A stretch of 40,711 nt of DNA from Taishania sp036758285 (GCA_036758285.1 DAIOWV010000020.1:1-40711), one strand, 5' to 3'. Positions 8,459 through 17,661 are shown, counted from the stretch's first letter. Numbers and translations are program-made. The notes: generated from the letters alone by a model not told the origin.

Positions 8459-8854
8459 TTATGGTAGTTTCTCGGCAAATGCAATTATATGTCCATCAAG
8501 ATCCGAAAAATAGCAAGCTTTGTCGCCCCAATCCCTGTCTTTAATTTCACTTATTAGCTTTGCTCCAATTTTCATCGCATTTTCAAATTCGAGTTTTATG
8601 TCGTTAACATAAAAGTAAAGCTCGCATCTTGGTATTCCGATTCCTTGATCTGGATGAGGCATTTTGTCTGAAAGTATTTTAGCAATTCCCTTGTTTGGCA
8701 TTAGTCCTAATTTACAGCTTTCGGTAAGTTTGAACTCTGTCATTCCAGGAACATTCAAGTCAGGTTTTTGTCTTAAAAGTTTTGTGTAAAAATCAGTACT
8801 TGCTTCTTGGTTGTTTACGTAAATAATGGTTTCTATTAATTGGATGTGTTTCAT
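8459..8854 (-). CDS. VOC (glyoxalase/bleomycin-resistance) superfamily protein
   Basis: The 131-residue protein has two beta-alpha-beta-beta-beta units, as in the vicinal oxygen chelate fold: ETIIYVNNQEASTDFYTKLL at the start and CELYFYVNDIKLEFENAM in the second half. It ends in the usual CYFSDLDGHIIAFAE strand. Members may be lyases, dioxygenases or drug-binding proteins. E at about 128 (IIAFAE) and the E in RCELYFYV are plausible metal ligands, but the substrate cannot be told. It starts four bases after the small membrane-protein gene and is followed by another small gene 17 bases on. Confidence 0.85.
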   Translation of the reverse strand: MKHIQLIETIIYVNNQEASTDFYTKLLRQKPDLNVPGMTEFKLTESCKLGLMPNKGIAKILSDKMPHPDQGIGIPRCELYFYVNDIKLEFENAMKIGAKLISEIKDRDWGDKACYFSDLDGHIIAFAEKLP

Positions 8855-8858
8855 AATT

Positions 8859-9239
8859 TCATTTTAATCGGAGTGCTGTTTTTATTTCAAGAAAAGCGAG
8901 AACTAAAATTATTACTATTTCTATAAAAAAATATAAAATTCCATAAATGGTTAAGCCAGTACTTGAATTAAGTACAAAAACAGTAGTTAAGCAATAAATT
9001 AAATTGAATAATGCAAGAATCAACAAAAGAAGTTTCCAGTTCTTTTTAGTTGTTAACCAACAGACTATTCCATAGCTACAAATTAAGAATGAAATGATTG
9101 CTAAAATGTTTATTTGGGAAGAAGTTACTCCAAAAAAATGATTAAAATTATTTACAACTAAGAGCAATAAAGTTGTTGTAATTAATGCCCCGAAAATGTC
9201 TATGATAAGAAGTCGCTTTGTTTGTTTTATAAAGTTCAT
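8859..9239 (-). CDS. Small four-helix membrane protein, unknown function
   Basis: The 126-residue protein has four clear hydrophobic segments (about 12-32, 42-60, 67-88, 95-118) linked by short loops and with positive charge at both ends (KQTKR at the start). No known motif is seen. It lies 34 bases downstream of the subtilase stop and four bases upstream of the VOC gene, so it is probably part of a small operon of accessory genes. There is no sign of a signal peptide distinct from the first helix. Confidence 0.6.
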   Translation of the reverse strand: MNFIKQTKRLLIIDIFGALITTTLLLLVVNNFNHFFGVTSSQINILAIISFLICSYGIVCWLTTKKNWKLLLLILALFNLIYCLTTVFVLNSSTGLTIYGILYFFIEIVIILVLAFLEIKTALRLK

Positions 9240-9273
9240 TTTTTGAAGTGTGTTCGCAATGATTTACAGCTAA

Positions 9274-11439
9274 CTACTGAATAACAACCTTTTTCTGATA
9301 AACCTTTCCTTCCGAAATGATTCGCAATAAATAAACACCTGGTTTATACGAATCTATTTCCCATGTCCTTTTTGTTTCATCTAAAATGATTTCTTTTCCT
9401 GTAACATCAATTAGATGAACATATTCTAACTTATTGAAACCATTTACAGAAATAGAAGAATTAGATGGATTTGGATAAATACTCCATTCTGTTTTTTGAT
9501 TTTTTGCTTCATTTTCTACACCAACAACAGTCAATGCTTTTTGTACAGCAAATAATGCATTTACTTTTCCAAATCCCCAGCTTGTACTACCTTCATCTGG
9601 TATAATTCCAGTTTTATTATCTTCTAAAGCCGATTCAATAATAATTAATTTAACTTGTCTTGGAGATAAATATGGATTCGCCTCCCAAATCAAAGCACAA
9701 ACACCAGCAACAACAGGTGAAGCCATCGAAGTTCCTGAAAAACGAGCAAAATTATATGTTCGACCTTGAAAAGTTGTTGATGTTACCGTTGTGTATGTAT
9801 CATCAGTAAAGGAAGAAATTGAGCTTAAAACTCCAGATCCTGGAGCCGAAACGTCTGGTTTACGAACTTCATCATAACGTGGGCCAATACTTGAAAAAGT
9901 TGAACGATCTCCACCAATCCAAGTCGTCCCATTCGTATGAAGATACTTAGCAACATGTGACGCAATAGTTATTGCATCATCTGCACAAGCTGGCTCACCT
10001 ATACCATATAAATTATTTCCTGCGATATAACCATTTCCTTGGGCAGAAAAAGGCATCCCCCAATTTCCCCCATTCGTAGTTAACTCAACTAAATTCCAAA
10101 AATGGACTTTTCCTGTATTGGCTTTAACCACTAAATCCAAAATGATAGCAATTTGTTTTTTCTTTACCCGAAATCTTACGGTTGGTCTAGAATTTTGAGG
10201 ATGAGAACTTTGTGCAGCAATATCAAACCAAACAGTATCAGCAGTATTAAGAATTAAGTAATCTTGGTCAAATCCATTCATTCCCGTTGAATAATAATTT
10301 GTTTCACCCAAAACAATACCTGCTGTATTTTTAAACTGCAACTTTACCTCAAAATTATTCCCGATTTCTCCCCAACCATGTAAACTTTGTCCCCAAAGTG
10401 AATCGTGAAGTGCATAATTATAAAAACTCACCCTGGATTTAATACTATCGTTATTAAACGTTCGTTCAAAATGAAAATTTACATCTCCATTATTTCCAGC
10501 TGAAGAAACAAATAATACTCCTTGATTTGTAAAATCAGTAATTGCTTGACTCAACAATGAAGTTCCATCGTTTGTTCCAAAATGATACAACCCCCAACTC
10601 ATATTAATGACCAATCTCTTTTGCTCTTGCACCGATTTTTCATACATCCAATTCCATGAATCTAACGCCGCTGCTTCGTCAACTAAAATGGTCGTAAATA
10701 AAAATTTGGATTCAAATGCCAATCCTTTGGAAATCACTCCTGCCCCACTTCCTCCAGTAATCCCTGCAACATGTGTTCCATGTGTAGAATAACTTAATTG
10801 ATTGGAAGTATCTGATTGAGCCGCTAATAAACTTGAAATTGTATTGTATTCTGTACCATAAGAATAATCTTGAGGGTTTGGTCCAGATTGCTTGAATTGA
10901 TCCCAAGCAGCTAATATTCTACTATTTTGCAATAAGGTATCATAAAACATAGGAGATGTATAGTCAAAACCCCAATCATTCACCCCAATTAAAACATCTT
11001 TACCTGTAAATGATTGTGGAAGATTATAACCAGCATGTACACTATCAGCACGAGTATCTCCAAGAACTTTATCCAATTTAGGGTTGATTTTACCTGCTAA
11101 TTCCAAATATTCAAATTGCATCAATTCGCTTATAGAATTTAATGCATTTAATTTAATTCGTACACTTCTAATCTTACCCGTCCCTTTACCAACAATAACA
11201 GATTCTGGAAGATCATTCAAAGAGGTATTTTCTCGTAAGCTGCCTAAAAAGGAAACATAGTACTCACCATTCAATTTCACAACTGGTAATTCAGCTAAAA
11301 TTTCAGGCGTTTCTTTTATTATTAATCCACTATTTCGCTTAATAAATGTTAAATCCTGTTGTGATTTTTGTGACATTTCAGGCTGTTGCCCAAAAAGGAC
11401 AATCGGAATGATTATCAATAGAGTAGCTAAAAATTTCAT
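9274..11439 (-). CDS. S8 family serine peptidase (subtilase) with type IX secretion sorting domain
   Basis: A secreted 721-residue subtilisin-like protease. It has a signal peptide (about 1-17, ending LFG before QQ), then a propeptide-like N-terminal region to about 140. The catalytic triad is D155 (GVNDWGFD), H220 (STHGTHVAGITGG) and S571 (SGTSMASPVVAG), with the oxyanion Asn at 316 (SAGNN). An insert of about 150 residues between Asn and Ser holds extra beta structure. The C-terminus (about 650-721) is a type A T9SS sorting domain, with YPNPSN, then GVYLLRI and KKVVIQ at the end. It should therefore cross the outer membrane by type IX secretion and be cleaved or surface-anchored. That machinery is represented here by PorX and the PorP/SprF fragment. 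The substrate is unknown. Confidence 0.95.
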   Translation of the reverse strand: MKFLATLLIIIPIVLFGQQPEMSQKSQQDLTFIKRNSGLIIKETPEILAELPVVKLNGEYYVSFLGSLRENTSLNDLPESVIVGKGTGKIRSVRIKLNALNSISELMQFEYLELAGKINPKLDKVLGDTRADSVHAGYNLPQSFTGKDVLIGVNDWGFDYTSPMFYDTLLQNSRILAAWDQFKQSGPNPQDYSYGTEYNTISSLLAAQSDTSNQLSYSTHGTHVAGITGGSGAGVISKGLAFESKFLFTTILVDEAAALDSWNWMYEKSVQEQKRLVINMSWGLYHFGTNDGTSLLSQAITDFTNQGVLFVSSAGNNGDVNFHFERTFNNDSIKSRVSFYNYALHDSLWGQSLHGWGEIGNNFEVKLQFKNTAGIVLGETNYYSTGMNGFDQDYLILNTADTVWFDIAAQSSHPQNSRPTVRFRVKKKQIAIILDLVVKANTGKVHFWNLVELTTNGGNWGMPFSAQGNGYIAGNNLYGIGEPACADDAITIASHVAKYLHTNGTTWIGGDRSTFSSIGPRYDEVRKPDVSAPGSGVLSSISSFTDDTYTTVTSTTFQGRTYNFARFSGTSMASPVVAGVCALIWEANPYLSPRQVKLIIIESALEDNKTGIIPDEGSTSWGFGKVNALFAVQKALTVVGVENEAKNQKTEWSIYPNPSNSSISVNGFNKLEYVHLIDVTGKEIILDETKRTWEIDSYKPGVYLLRIISEGKVYQKKVVIQ

Positions 11440-11556
11440 GTAGTTATTCTTTTATATATCCGTAAAAATAAATGTTTTTTTTATCTATTTGACAATTTGT
11501 TGTGTCCGTTTCAAGATTAATCAATTAAAAAATAAGTCCTAATATTTAACAATGTG

Positions 11557-11564
11557 TATATTTG
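11557..11564 (+). promoter_or_regulatory. Promoter -7 box (TATATTTG) for rseP
   Basis: TATATTTG is an exact match to the Bacteroidota TAnnTTTG consensus, 31 bases before the rseP ATG. I see no convincing -33 TTG at the usual spacing. Confidence 0.55.
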
Positions 11565-11595
11565 TGCTTCTTAAAATTGAAATAAATACAATCAT

Positions 11596-12927
11596 ATGGA
11601 AGTATTGATTATCGCTTCACAGTTAATATTATCACTTGCAATTCTTGTCGTTTTACACGAATTTGGACACTTCATTCCTGCAAAATTATTTAAAATTAAA
11701 GTTGAAAAATTTTACTTGTTTTTTGATCCTTGGTTTTCAATCTTTAAAAGAAAAATCGGAGATACGGAATGGGGAATTGGATGGTTGCCTCTAGGTGGTT
11801 ATGTGAAAATTTCGGGTATGGTTGATGAATCAATGGATAAAGAACAATTGGCAAAACCGCCTCAATCTTGGGAATTTAGATCCAAACCGGCTTGGCAACG
11901 ATTAATTGTAATGATTGGTGGTGTAACAGTAAATTTTGTATTAGCACTTTTCCTTTATGCAATGATTTTATTTGTTTGGGGAAAACAATATTATACTGTT
12001 GATTCTGCACAAAAATATGGAATGGCTGTTGCTTACACTGAGCTAAAAGAATACGGTTTAGAAGATGGTGATATCCCTGTGAAAGTAGGCGATCAGAAAG
12101 TTGAAAATATTGCTAAAATCTTTTCTAAAATAGTTATTGACGGTGAACGAAAAATAACTGTAAACAGAAATGGGGAAGAAAAAGTAATCGAATTACCTAA
12201 GAATTTTGATCAAATTGCTTTGAAAAATGGGTATTCTGAACTTTACTCACTTAGAATGCCAACTGTAGTTGCTAAGGTTGCAAAAGAATCCAATGCTTTA
12301 AAAGGAGGATTAAAAGAAAATGACAGTATTATTTCCATCAATGGCGTTGCAACACCTTATTTTAATGATTTTCAAACAGAATTGAAAAGCAACAAAGGAA
12401 AATCGATTGATTTAGCTGTTATTAGAAATAATCAATTAACTCAATTGAATGTAAAAGTAGATTCATCTGGAGTTATTGGGTTTAACCCTTATACTTATAG
12501 TCATTTCAACATCCCTTATTCTACTGAAAAATTTGGTTTTTTAGAATCTTTTCCTGCTGGAGTTAATCTAGGTGTAGAAACATTGGGAAATTATGTTAAA
12601 TCAATGGGACTTATCTTTACAAAAGAAGGTGCAAAACAAGTTGGTGGCTTTGGTTCTATGAGTAAAATCTTTGCTCCAGTATGGGATTGGCGAGTGTTTT
12701 GGTCTGCAACAGCTTTTTTATCAATTGTACTGGCATTCATGAATATATTACCTATACCTGCTTTAGATGGTGGACATGTAGTATTTTTACTTTATGAAAT
12801 TGTAACTGGAAAAGAAGCACCACAAAAAGTACTTGAGATTGCTCAATACATTGGTTTCTTCTTATTGATAGGACTAATGCTTTATGCGAATGGTAATGAC
12901 TTATTTAAATTCATTGCTGGTAAATAA
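11596..12927 (+). CDS. rseP: Site-2 intramembrane zinc protease RseP
   Basis: An M50 family protease that cuts membrane-embedded substrates such as anti-sigma factors or signal peptides. The 443-residue protein has HEFGH at residues 21-25 in the first helix (zinc ligands H21 and H25, catalytic E22). It then has a G-rich loop (PLGGYVKISGM), one or two PDZ domains (about 125-290, including GLKENDSIISINGVA), and the third zinc ligand in LDGGH (about 390-394) within the final helices. Length fits the family. It has its own -7 box and its own terminator, so it is a single-gene unit here. Its partner sigma/anti-sigma pair is not in the window. Confidence 0.95.
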   Translation: MEVLIIASQLILSLAILVVLHEFGHFIPAKLFKIKVEKFYLFFDPWFSIFKRKIGDTEWGIGWLPLGGYVKISGMVDESMDKEQLAKPPQSWEFRSKPAWQRLIVMIGGVTVNFVLALFLYAMILFVWGKQYYTVDSAQKYGMAVAYTELKEYGLEDGDIPVKVGDQKVENIAKIFSKIVIDGERKITVNRNGEEKVIELPKNFDQIALKNGYSELYSLRMPTVVAKVAKESNALKGGLKENDSIISINGVATPYFNDFQTELKSNKGKSIDLAVIRNNQLTQLNVKVDSSGVIGFNPYTYSHFNIPYSTEKFGFLESFPAGVNLGVETLGNYVKSMGLIFTKEGAKQVGGFGSMSKIFAPVWDWRVFWSATAFLSIVLAFMNILPIPALDGGHVVFLLYEIVTGKEAPQKVLEIAQYIGFFLLIGLMLYANGNDLFKFIAGK

Positions 12928-12948
12928 CTGAAATTTAAAAAATAGTAC

Positions 12949-12977
12949 AAGGAGCAGATTCATTTTGCTCCTTTTTT
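12949..12977 (+). terminator. Rho-independent terminator after rseP
   Basis: Stem AAGGAGCA (12949-12956) pairs with TGCTCCTT (12966-12973) across a 9-base loop, and T6 follows. It lies 21 bases after the rseP stop. Confidence 0.9.
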
Positions 12978-13074
12978 GTTCAATTAATTTTAATGCATAT
13001 AAATCAAAAGTTAACTTTCTTAAACAACTTAATATTGTATTTTTACTAAAAAATGATTTCATAAATAGTAAAAA

Positions 13075-13425
13075 ATGAAGAACCTTCGAATTTATAAAAT
13101 GTCTTTTGCCAGTGTTTATCCACATTATATAAATAAGGCTGAAAAGAAAGGTCGCTCTAAAACAGAAGTCGATGAAATTATTTTTTGGTTGACTGGTTAC
13201 AATCAACAATCACTTCAGGAAATACTTGACAATAAAACAGATTTTGAGACTTTTTTCAATGAAGCTCCAACAATCAATCCAAATGTATCAAAAATTACTG
13301 GTGTGATATGTGGTTATCGAGTAGAAGAAATTGAAGATCCATTAATGCAAAAAATTCGCTATCTTGATAAATTAATAGATGAATTAGCAAAAGGGAAAGT
13401 AATGGAAAAAATTCTGCGTCAATAA
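13075..13425 (+). CDS. DUF2200 family protein
   Basis: A small soluble protein of 116 residues whose whole length matches the DUF2200 pattern: start RIYKMSFASVYPHYINKAEKKGR, middle EIIFWLTGYNQQSL, and GVICGYRVEEIEDPLMQKIRYLDKLIDELAKGK at the end. Its biochemical role is not known. It starts about 100 bases after the rseP terminator and is followed 14 bases later by a DUF1801 gene, so the two probably form a two-gene operon. There is no signal peptide, membrane segment or catalytic motif I can name. Confidence 0.85.
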   Translation: MKNLRIYKMSFASVYPHYINKAEKKGRSKTEVDEIIFWLTGYNQQSLQEILDNKTDFETFFNEAPTINPNVSKITGVICGYRVEEIEDPLMQKIRYLDKLIDELAKGKVMEKILRQ

Positions 13426-13439
13426 AAAAGAAAATAGAA

Positions 13440-13784
13440 ATGAATGAAGTTGAAACATATATACAACAGTTTCCTAGAGAAGTACAGGAAATTATGTTGA
13501 AAATCCGTGCGCTAATACTAAAAAATGCACCAGAAGCGATAGAATCCTTCTCTTATGGAATGCCCGCTTATAAAACAAATAAAAAACCGTTGGTTTATTT
13601 CGCAGCATACAAGCAACATATTGGATTTTATGCTACTCCAACTGGGCACATTGCCTTTCAAGACGAATTGTCACATTACAAACAAGGCAAAGGTTCTGTA
13701 CAATTTCCTTTGGACAAAGAAATTCCTTATGATTTAATTGAACGTATTGTAAAATTTAGAGTGCATGAAAATAACACAAAATAA
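13440..13784 (+). CDS. DUF1801 / YdhG-like protein
   Basis: A 114-residue soluble protein of the DUF1801 family (YdhG/CyaY-like fold, sometimes called iron chaperone by structural similarity to frataxin). Diagnostic phrases are VEVQEIMLKIRALI-type helix 1 (here REVQEIMLKIRALI), ESFSYGMPAYK, VYFAAYKQHIGFYATP, and GSVQFPLDKEIPYDLIERIVKFR at the end. An iron role is family speculation and is not shown by any ligand here. It follows the DUF2200 gene by 14 bases. Confidence 0.88.
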   Translation: MNEVETYIQQFPREVQEIMLKIRALILKNAPEAIESFSYGMPAYKTNKKPLVYFAAYKQHIGFYATPTGHIAFQDELSHYKQGKGSVQFPLDKEIPYDLIERIVKFRVHENNTK

Positions 13785-13920
13785 TTACTAAATCATAACT
13801 TTTCAATTTAATTAAGTATTAAAAGAAATGTTATCTATAATCTGAATTAATAGCTACTGAAAGTTGAAAAAGAGGATTGTAACAGTAAAAAAGTAATTGC
13901 ATATATTATTAAAAATCCAT

Positions 13921-14718
13921 ATGTTAAAAAGAAAAGGTGCTCGTTCAACAAAAGATATTCCAAATGAAATTCTACAACAACTTAATCGTGGAGAAATAGA
14001 AACAGCTAATTTAGTTGAATGGTTAGCTGTAGACCAAAAAATTCTTTTGGAATCACTTCTGAATCAAAATAACAGAATCCATTATTTATCACCTGTATTA
14101 GATGTAATTGACAAATTAAAAAAACAAACCGTTAATACAATAAATGAAGCTATTGGGACGACACTGTTTGATTTAACTTCTGTAAATAATGATTTTGATT
14201 TTCTAACAATAATGTCCAATCACAAAGCAGATCTTGTACGTTGTTGGGCAACTTACACAATTGGAAAAAATGACTCTTTATCCATCGAAGAAACATTAGA
14301 AAAGATACAAGCATTTGCTGCGGACACACATTTTGGTGTTAGGGAGATATGTTGGATGGCTGTAAGACCTAAATTAACCAAAGATATTCAAAAAAGCATT
14401 TCCATTCTATCTCATTGGGCTAAGAATAAGAATGAAAATATTCGCCGGTTCTCAACTGAATCTATACGTCCTAGAGGTGTATGGTGTGAACATATTGAAG
14501 AATTAAAACAACATCCTGAACTGGCTAATCCAATATTAGAAACGTTGAAATCCGATAATGCTAAATATGTGCAGGATAGTGTTGGTAACTGGCTCAATGA
14601 TGCAAGTAAGACAAATCCTCAATTTGTTATTAACGTCTGTCAACGTTGGGAAAACGAAAGTAACAGCAAGGAAACTAAATACATTGTTAAAAAAGCAATG
14701 AGAACTTTAAACAAGTAA
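13921..14718 (+). CDS. HEAT-like repeat protein related to AlkC/AlkD DNA alkylation repair
   Basis: A helical-repeat protein of 265 residues from ATG 13921; the frame can be extended to a TTG at 13897, but ATG is more likely. The second half has RRFSTESIRPRGVW (about 173-186), then YVQDSVGNWLNDASKTNPQFV, matching the repeat region of the AlkC/AlkD glycosylase family, where such repeats hold DNA. In the N-terminal half I cannot identify catalytic residues with confidence, so it may be a non-enzymatic relative. Tag, another alkylation-repair enzyme, is encoded about 2.4 kb away. It lies 136 bases downstream of the DUF1801 gene and ends at a strong hairpin. Confidence 0.7.
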   Translation: MLKRKGARSTKDIPNEILQQLNRGEIETANLVEWLAVDQKILLESLLNQNNRIHYLSPVLDVIDKLKKQTVNTINEAIGTTLFDLTSVNNDFDFLTIMSNHKADLVRCWATYTIGKNDSLSIEETLEKIQAFAADTHFGVREICWMAVRPKLTKDIQKSISILSHWAKNKNENIRRFSTESIRPRGVWCEHIEELKQHPELANPILETLKSDNAKYVQDSVGNWLNDASKTNPQFVINVCQRWENESNSKETKYIVKKAMRTLNK

Positions 14719-14739
14719 TTAGAAATCAAATCGTCTTCT

Positions 14740-14774
14740 AAACCTGAGTTCGATTAAAAATTGGATTCAGGTTT
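14740..14774 (+). terminator. Long hairpin between convergent alkylation-repair and porX genes
   Basis: AAACCTGA (14740-14747) pairs with TCAGGTTT (14767-14774). With inner G-U pairs the RNA stem reaches about 15 pairs around a UAAAA loop (14755-14759). The T tract is short, so strength is uncertain. It lies in the 62-base gap between converging genes and may serve both. Confidence 0.65.
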
Positions 14775-14780
14775 TAAAAT

Positions 14781-16325
14781 TTACCTCGGATTTAAAACAA
14801 CAAATGGTATCATTAACTCTTCCATTGAAATACCACCATGTTGAAAGGTATTCGCATAAAAATTAACAAATTTGTTATAGTTATTCGGATAGATAAAAAA
14901 GTCTGCTTCTTTTGTAAAAATAAACTCAGAAGATACTGAACCTTTAGGTAAAAAAGCTTCTTCTGGATTAGAAACTCTAAATACTTCCTTTTCATTATAT
15001 GACAAATTTCGACCTGTCTTATAACGAAGATTTGTATTTGTTGCACGTTCACCAATAACTTTCACTGGATCCGTTACTTTTACCGTTCCATGATCTGTAG
15101 TGATTATCAATTTAGCTTTTTGATCAGCAATTTTTTTAATCATTTCTTGTAAAGGAGAATGTTCAAACCATGACAATGTAAGCGAACGATAAGCAGCTTC
15201 ATCATCTGCCAATTCTTTTATTACTTCCATTTCAGTTCGAGCATGCGAAAGCATATCTACAAAATTATAAACAATCACATTCAACTGATTTTCTTTTAAT
15301 TGATTGAAACTATCAACTAATTTCTTCCCAGCAGTTAAGTTTGTAATTTTATTGTAACTCCATTTATAATTTTTACCTAATCGTTTTAGATTCGCCTCTA
15401 AAAAATCTGATTCATGTAAATTTTTACCTCCTTCATCATCTTCTGAGGCCCACAAATTGGGAAACTTACGTGAAATCTCTAAAGGCATTAATCCTGCAAA
15501 AAGAGCATTTCTTGCATAATGAGTTGCAGTTGGTAAAATAGAATAAATAATTTCATCGGATTCTACCGAAAAATACTTTGAAATAGTAGGTTGCAATACC
15601 TTCCATTGGTCGTAACGTAAATTGTCAATAACAAGTAAAAACGTTTTTTCTTTTTCAGGAAGTGCTACTACTTTATCTTTTAATATGGTATGAATCATTT
15701 GAGGTGCATCATCATCTCCGTGTAACCAATCTGTATAATTTTTCTCAACAAATTTGGCAAAAAGTGTATTTGCTTCTTTTTTTTGCATGGTCAAAATTTC
15801 CTTCATTCCACTGTCTTCAGCTTTTTGAAGTTCCAATTCCCAGTAAACAATTTTTTTATACACTTCTCCCCACTCTTCCGCATCCAATCGTCCACTTAAT
15901 TGCATTCCCAATTGTCTGAAATCTACTTGATAATTAGAAGTCGTTTTTTGAGAAACAAGTTTTGATTGATCCAGTATTTTTTTCAGACTTAACAAAATCT
16001 GATTAGGATTAACAGGTTTTATTAGATAATCAGCAATTTTACTTCCAATTGCTTCCTCCATTATATATTCTTCTTCACTTTTTGTAATCATAACCACAGG
16101 CACTTGTGCTCGTTGTTCTTTGATTCTATTTAAAGCTTCTAAGCCTGAAATTCCTGGCATGTTTTCATCTAAAAATATAACATCAAAAACCTCTTCGACA
16201 TTGCGTTCTACAGCATCAATACCGCTATTTACTGGAGTTACAGAATAACCTTTTGATTCTAAAAATAAGATATGAGGCTTTAATAACTCAATTTCATCAT
16301 CTGCCCAAAGAATTTTTACTTGCAT
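14781..16325 (-). CDS. porX: PorX: response regulator with PglZ (alkaline phosphatase-like) domain
   Basis: A T9SS-linked two-component response regulator of 514 residues. The receiver domain (1-120) has the acidic pair D9/D10, phosphoacceptor D53 (VIFLDENMPG), T81 and K103 (LIKP). The C-terminal PglZ domain (about 200-514) belongs to the alkaline phosphatase superfamily: VIDNLRYDQW (D234), PTATHYARNA with T266/T268 as candidate nucleophile, DMLSHAR, and TTDHGTVKV near the zinc site. In Porphyromonas gingivalis, PorX works with the kinase PorY and is needed for T9SS expression; the PglZ domain cleaves phosphodiesters, probably cyclic oligonucleotides. porY is not in the window. It supports that this organism has a regulated T9SS. 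Confidence 0.93.
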   Translation of the reverse strand: MQVKILWADDEIELLKPHILFLESKGYSVTPVNSGIDAVERNVEEVFDVIFLDENMPGISGLEALNRIKEQRAQVPVVMITKSEEEYIMEEAIGSKIADYLIKPVNPNQILLSLKKILDQSKLVSQKTTSNYQVDFRQLGMQLSGRLDAEEWGEVYKKIVYWELELQKAEDSGMKEILTMQKKEANTLFAKFVEKNYTDWLHGDDDAPQMIHTILKDKVVALPEKEKTFLLVIDNLRYDQWKVLQPTISKYFSVESDEIIYSILPTATHYARNALFAGLMPLEISRKFPNLWASEDDEGGKNLHESDFLEANLKRLGKNYKWSYNKITNLTAGKKLVDSFNQLKENQLNVIVYNFVDMLSHARTEMEVIKELADDEAAYRSLTLSWFEHSPLQEMIKKIADQKAKLIITTDHGTVKVTDPVKVIGERATNTNLRYKTGRNLSYNEKEVFRVSNPEEAFLPKGSVSSEFIFTKEADFFIYPNNYNKFVNFYANTFQHGGISMEELMIPFVVLNPR

Positions 16326-16420
16326 AATATATAGATGTTACAGACTAAAAACGTCAAATCTTAGCCTGTATTGTTTGTAGAAAATTTTAATAGAATAAAT
16401 AAAGAATTCAATCAAAAAGA

Positions 16421-17107
16421 TTACCAATATAATTCTTTTCGAAATCCAACATTGATGTTAAAAAACACTTGTCTATAAATTTCTCTTGGAAAATCATCTT
16501 TACTTGGTATTCCAAAAAGAGATAAATATGGATTTAAATCCACATAAACGCTACCAACTCCTGGGATAGTGTATTTAGCTCCTCCTGTAAATCCAAGTGC
16601 CAATCTTATAAATGTAGATCTTGAGCCTTCTGGCAAATAACTTTGATACGTTTGATCCACTACATAACTAGATTGGTCATAGTTACCTAATTTATATTTA
16701 TCATTATAAGAAGCACTATTAATAATCAAACCAACATTCGTACCACCATACAATGAAAAACCTTCATCAAATCCATTTATTAAATAATAACGGCTACCAC
16801 CATCAATTATAAAATAATTAATTGAATATGCCGCTTGAATGGGAACTTGAATTGTTGCCCCAAGTGGATTTATTGGTTGTGCATTTGTCACACCATAATC
16901 AAAAAAACCATTTTGTTTAAACTGATAAGTCATTCTCCCATAAAATGTTACATCATTATTTCGAGGTGACTCAACATGTAAATTTAAACCAACAAATGGT
17001 CTTCTATTTCCAAATTCAAAAAGCGTACTCATTCCACCACCAATACCAATTTGTGCTGTAAGTGAAGTTGACACGAACGCCACAATTAAAAATCCAATTA
17101 ATCTCAT
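16421..17107 (-). CDS. Outer-membrane beta-barrel-like protein, unknown function
   Basis: A secreted protein of about 228 residues. ATG 17107 is preferred over 17119 because it overlaps the tag stop as ATGA. The signal peptide is MRLIGFLIVAFVSTSLTAQ, with cleavage near AQ. The rest alternates aromatic and polar residues (for example VGLNLHVE, FYGRMTYQF, FINVGFRKELYW) and ends in an aromatic residue (Trp), as beta-barrel outer-membrane proteins do. No enzymatic motif is seen. It is translationally coupled to tag, an odd partner for a membrane barrel. It could carry lipids or serve as a surface protein; nothing tells which. Confidence 0.72.
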   Translation of the reverse strand: MRLIGFLIVAFVSTSLTAQIGIGGGMSTLFEFGNRRPFVGLNLHVESPRNNDVTFYGRMTYQFKQNGFFDYGVTNAQPINPLGATIQVPIQAAYSINYFIIDGGSRYYLINGFDEGFSLYGGTNVGLIINSASYNDKYKLGNYDQSSYVVDQTYQSYLPEGSRSTFIRLALGFTGGAKYTIPGVGSVYVDLNPYLSLFGIPSKDDFPREIYRQVFFNINVGFRKELYW

Positions 17108-17646
17108 AATTCTAACCATTTGGGTTTATTATCCAATATTCTATCAAAAATAATGCAATTTTCTTCATGAGCACCTTTTAAATAACCTGTACTCATTAAA
17201 AATTCATTTACAATCTCCCCTCCTGTAAATTTAAATCGTTTTTTAAACAATTTAACCCACTCCTGTTTTGTTTGTAGTTGCTGATCATCCAACCATTTTT
17301 TAAATGAACCATGTTCAGCTTGAATTTTTAATATTTCATTTGCATTATAAATAGCAGCATTCACTTTCAATTTATTTCGAACGATACCTGCATCATTTAA
17401 CAATCTTTCTCTATCGTCTTCTGTAAATAAAGAAACTTCTTTTATATCAAAATTATTGTATGCCTTTCGAAAAGATGCTTGTTTTTTAAGTATTATATCC
17501 CAAGAAAGTCCTGCTTGATTAATTTCTAATATCAATCTACCAAATAATTCATTGTCATCAAAAATTGGAAATCCATACATTGTATCGTGATAAATACGAT
17601 GATGATTATCCTCAGGCAGTTGTAAACAATATTTGCAATATGACAT
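17104..17646 (-). CDS. tag: DNA-3-methyladenine glycosylase I
   Basis: Removes 3-methyladenine from alkylated DNA, starting base excision repair. The 180-residue protein matches the Tag family along its length. Zinc ligands are C4 and H20 near the N-terminus and H160 and C164 in GAHEENC, like the Cys-His-His-Cys set of E. coli Tag. The EINQAGLSW segment holds the recognition Glu (E41) and the binding-pocket Trp (W49). A -7 box lies only 8 bases before the ATG, so the mRNA is probably nearly leaderless. The stop overlaps the next gene by four bases. A relative of AlkC/AlkD is nearby. Confidence 0.94.
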   Translation of the reverse strand: MSYCKYCLQLPEDNHHRIYHDTMYGFPIFDDNELFGRLILEINQAGLSWDIILKKQASFRKAYNNFDIKEVSLFTEDDRERLLNDAGIVRNKLKVNAAIYNANEILKIQAEHGSFKKWLDDQQLQTKQEWVKLFKKRFKFTGGEIVNEFLMSTGYLKGAHEENCIIFDRILDNKPKWLEL

Positions 17647-17653
17647 ATAACTA

Positions 17654-17661
17654 CAAATATA
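17654..17661 (-). promoter_or_regulatory. Promoter -7 box (TATATTTG) for tag
   Basis: On the minus strand TATATTTG is an exact TAnnTTTG match, ending 8 bases from the tag start codon. A palindromic stretch containing ATATTCATGAATAT lies just upstream (about 17664-17677) and could be an operator, but it is AT-rich and may be chance. Confidence 0.45.

Noticed and set aside
12901..13209. Minus-strand open frame of about 100 codons over the end of rseP and the DUF2200 gene
   Set aside because: It is opposite two well-supported plus-strand genes and its product (Leu/Phe-rich, no motif) matches nothing; it also crosses the rseP terminator.
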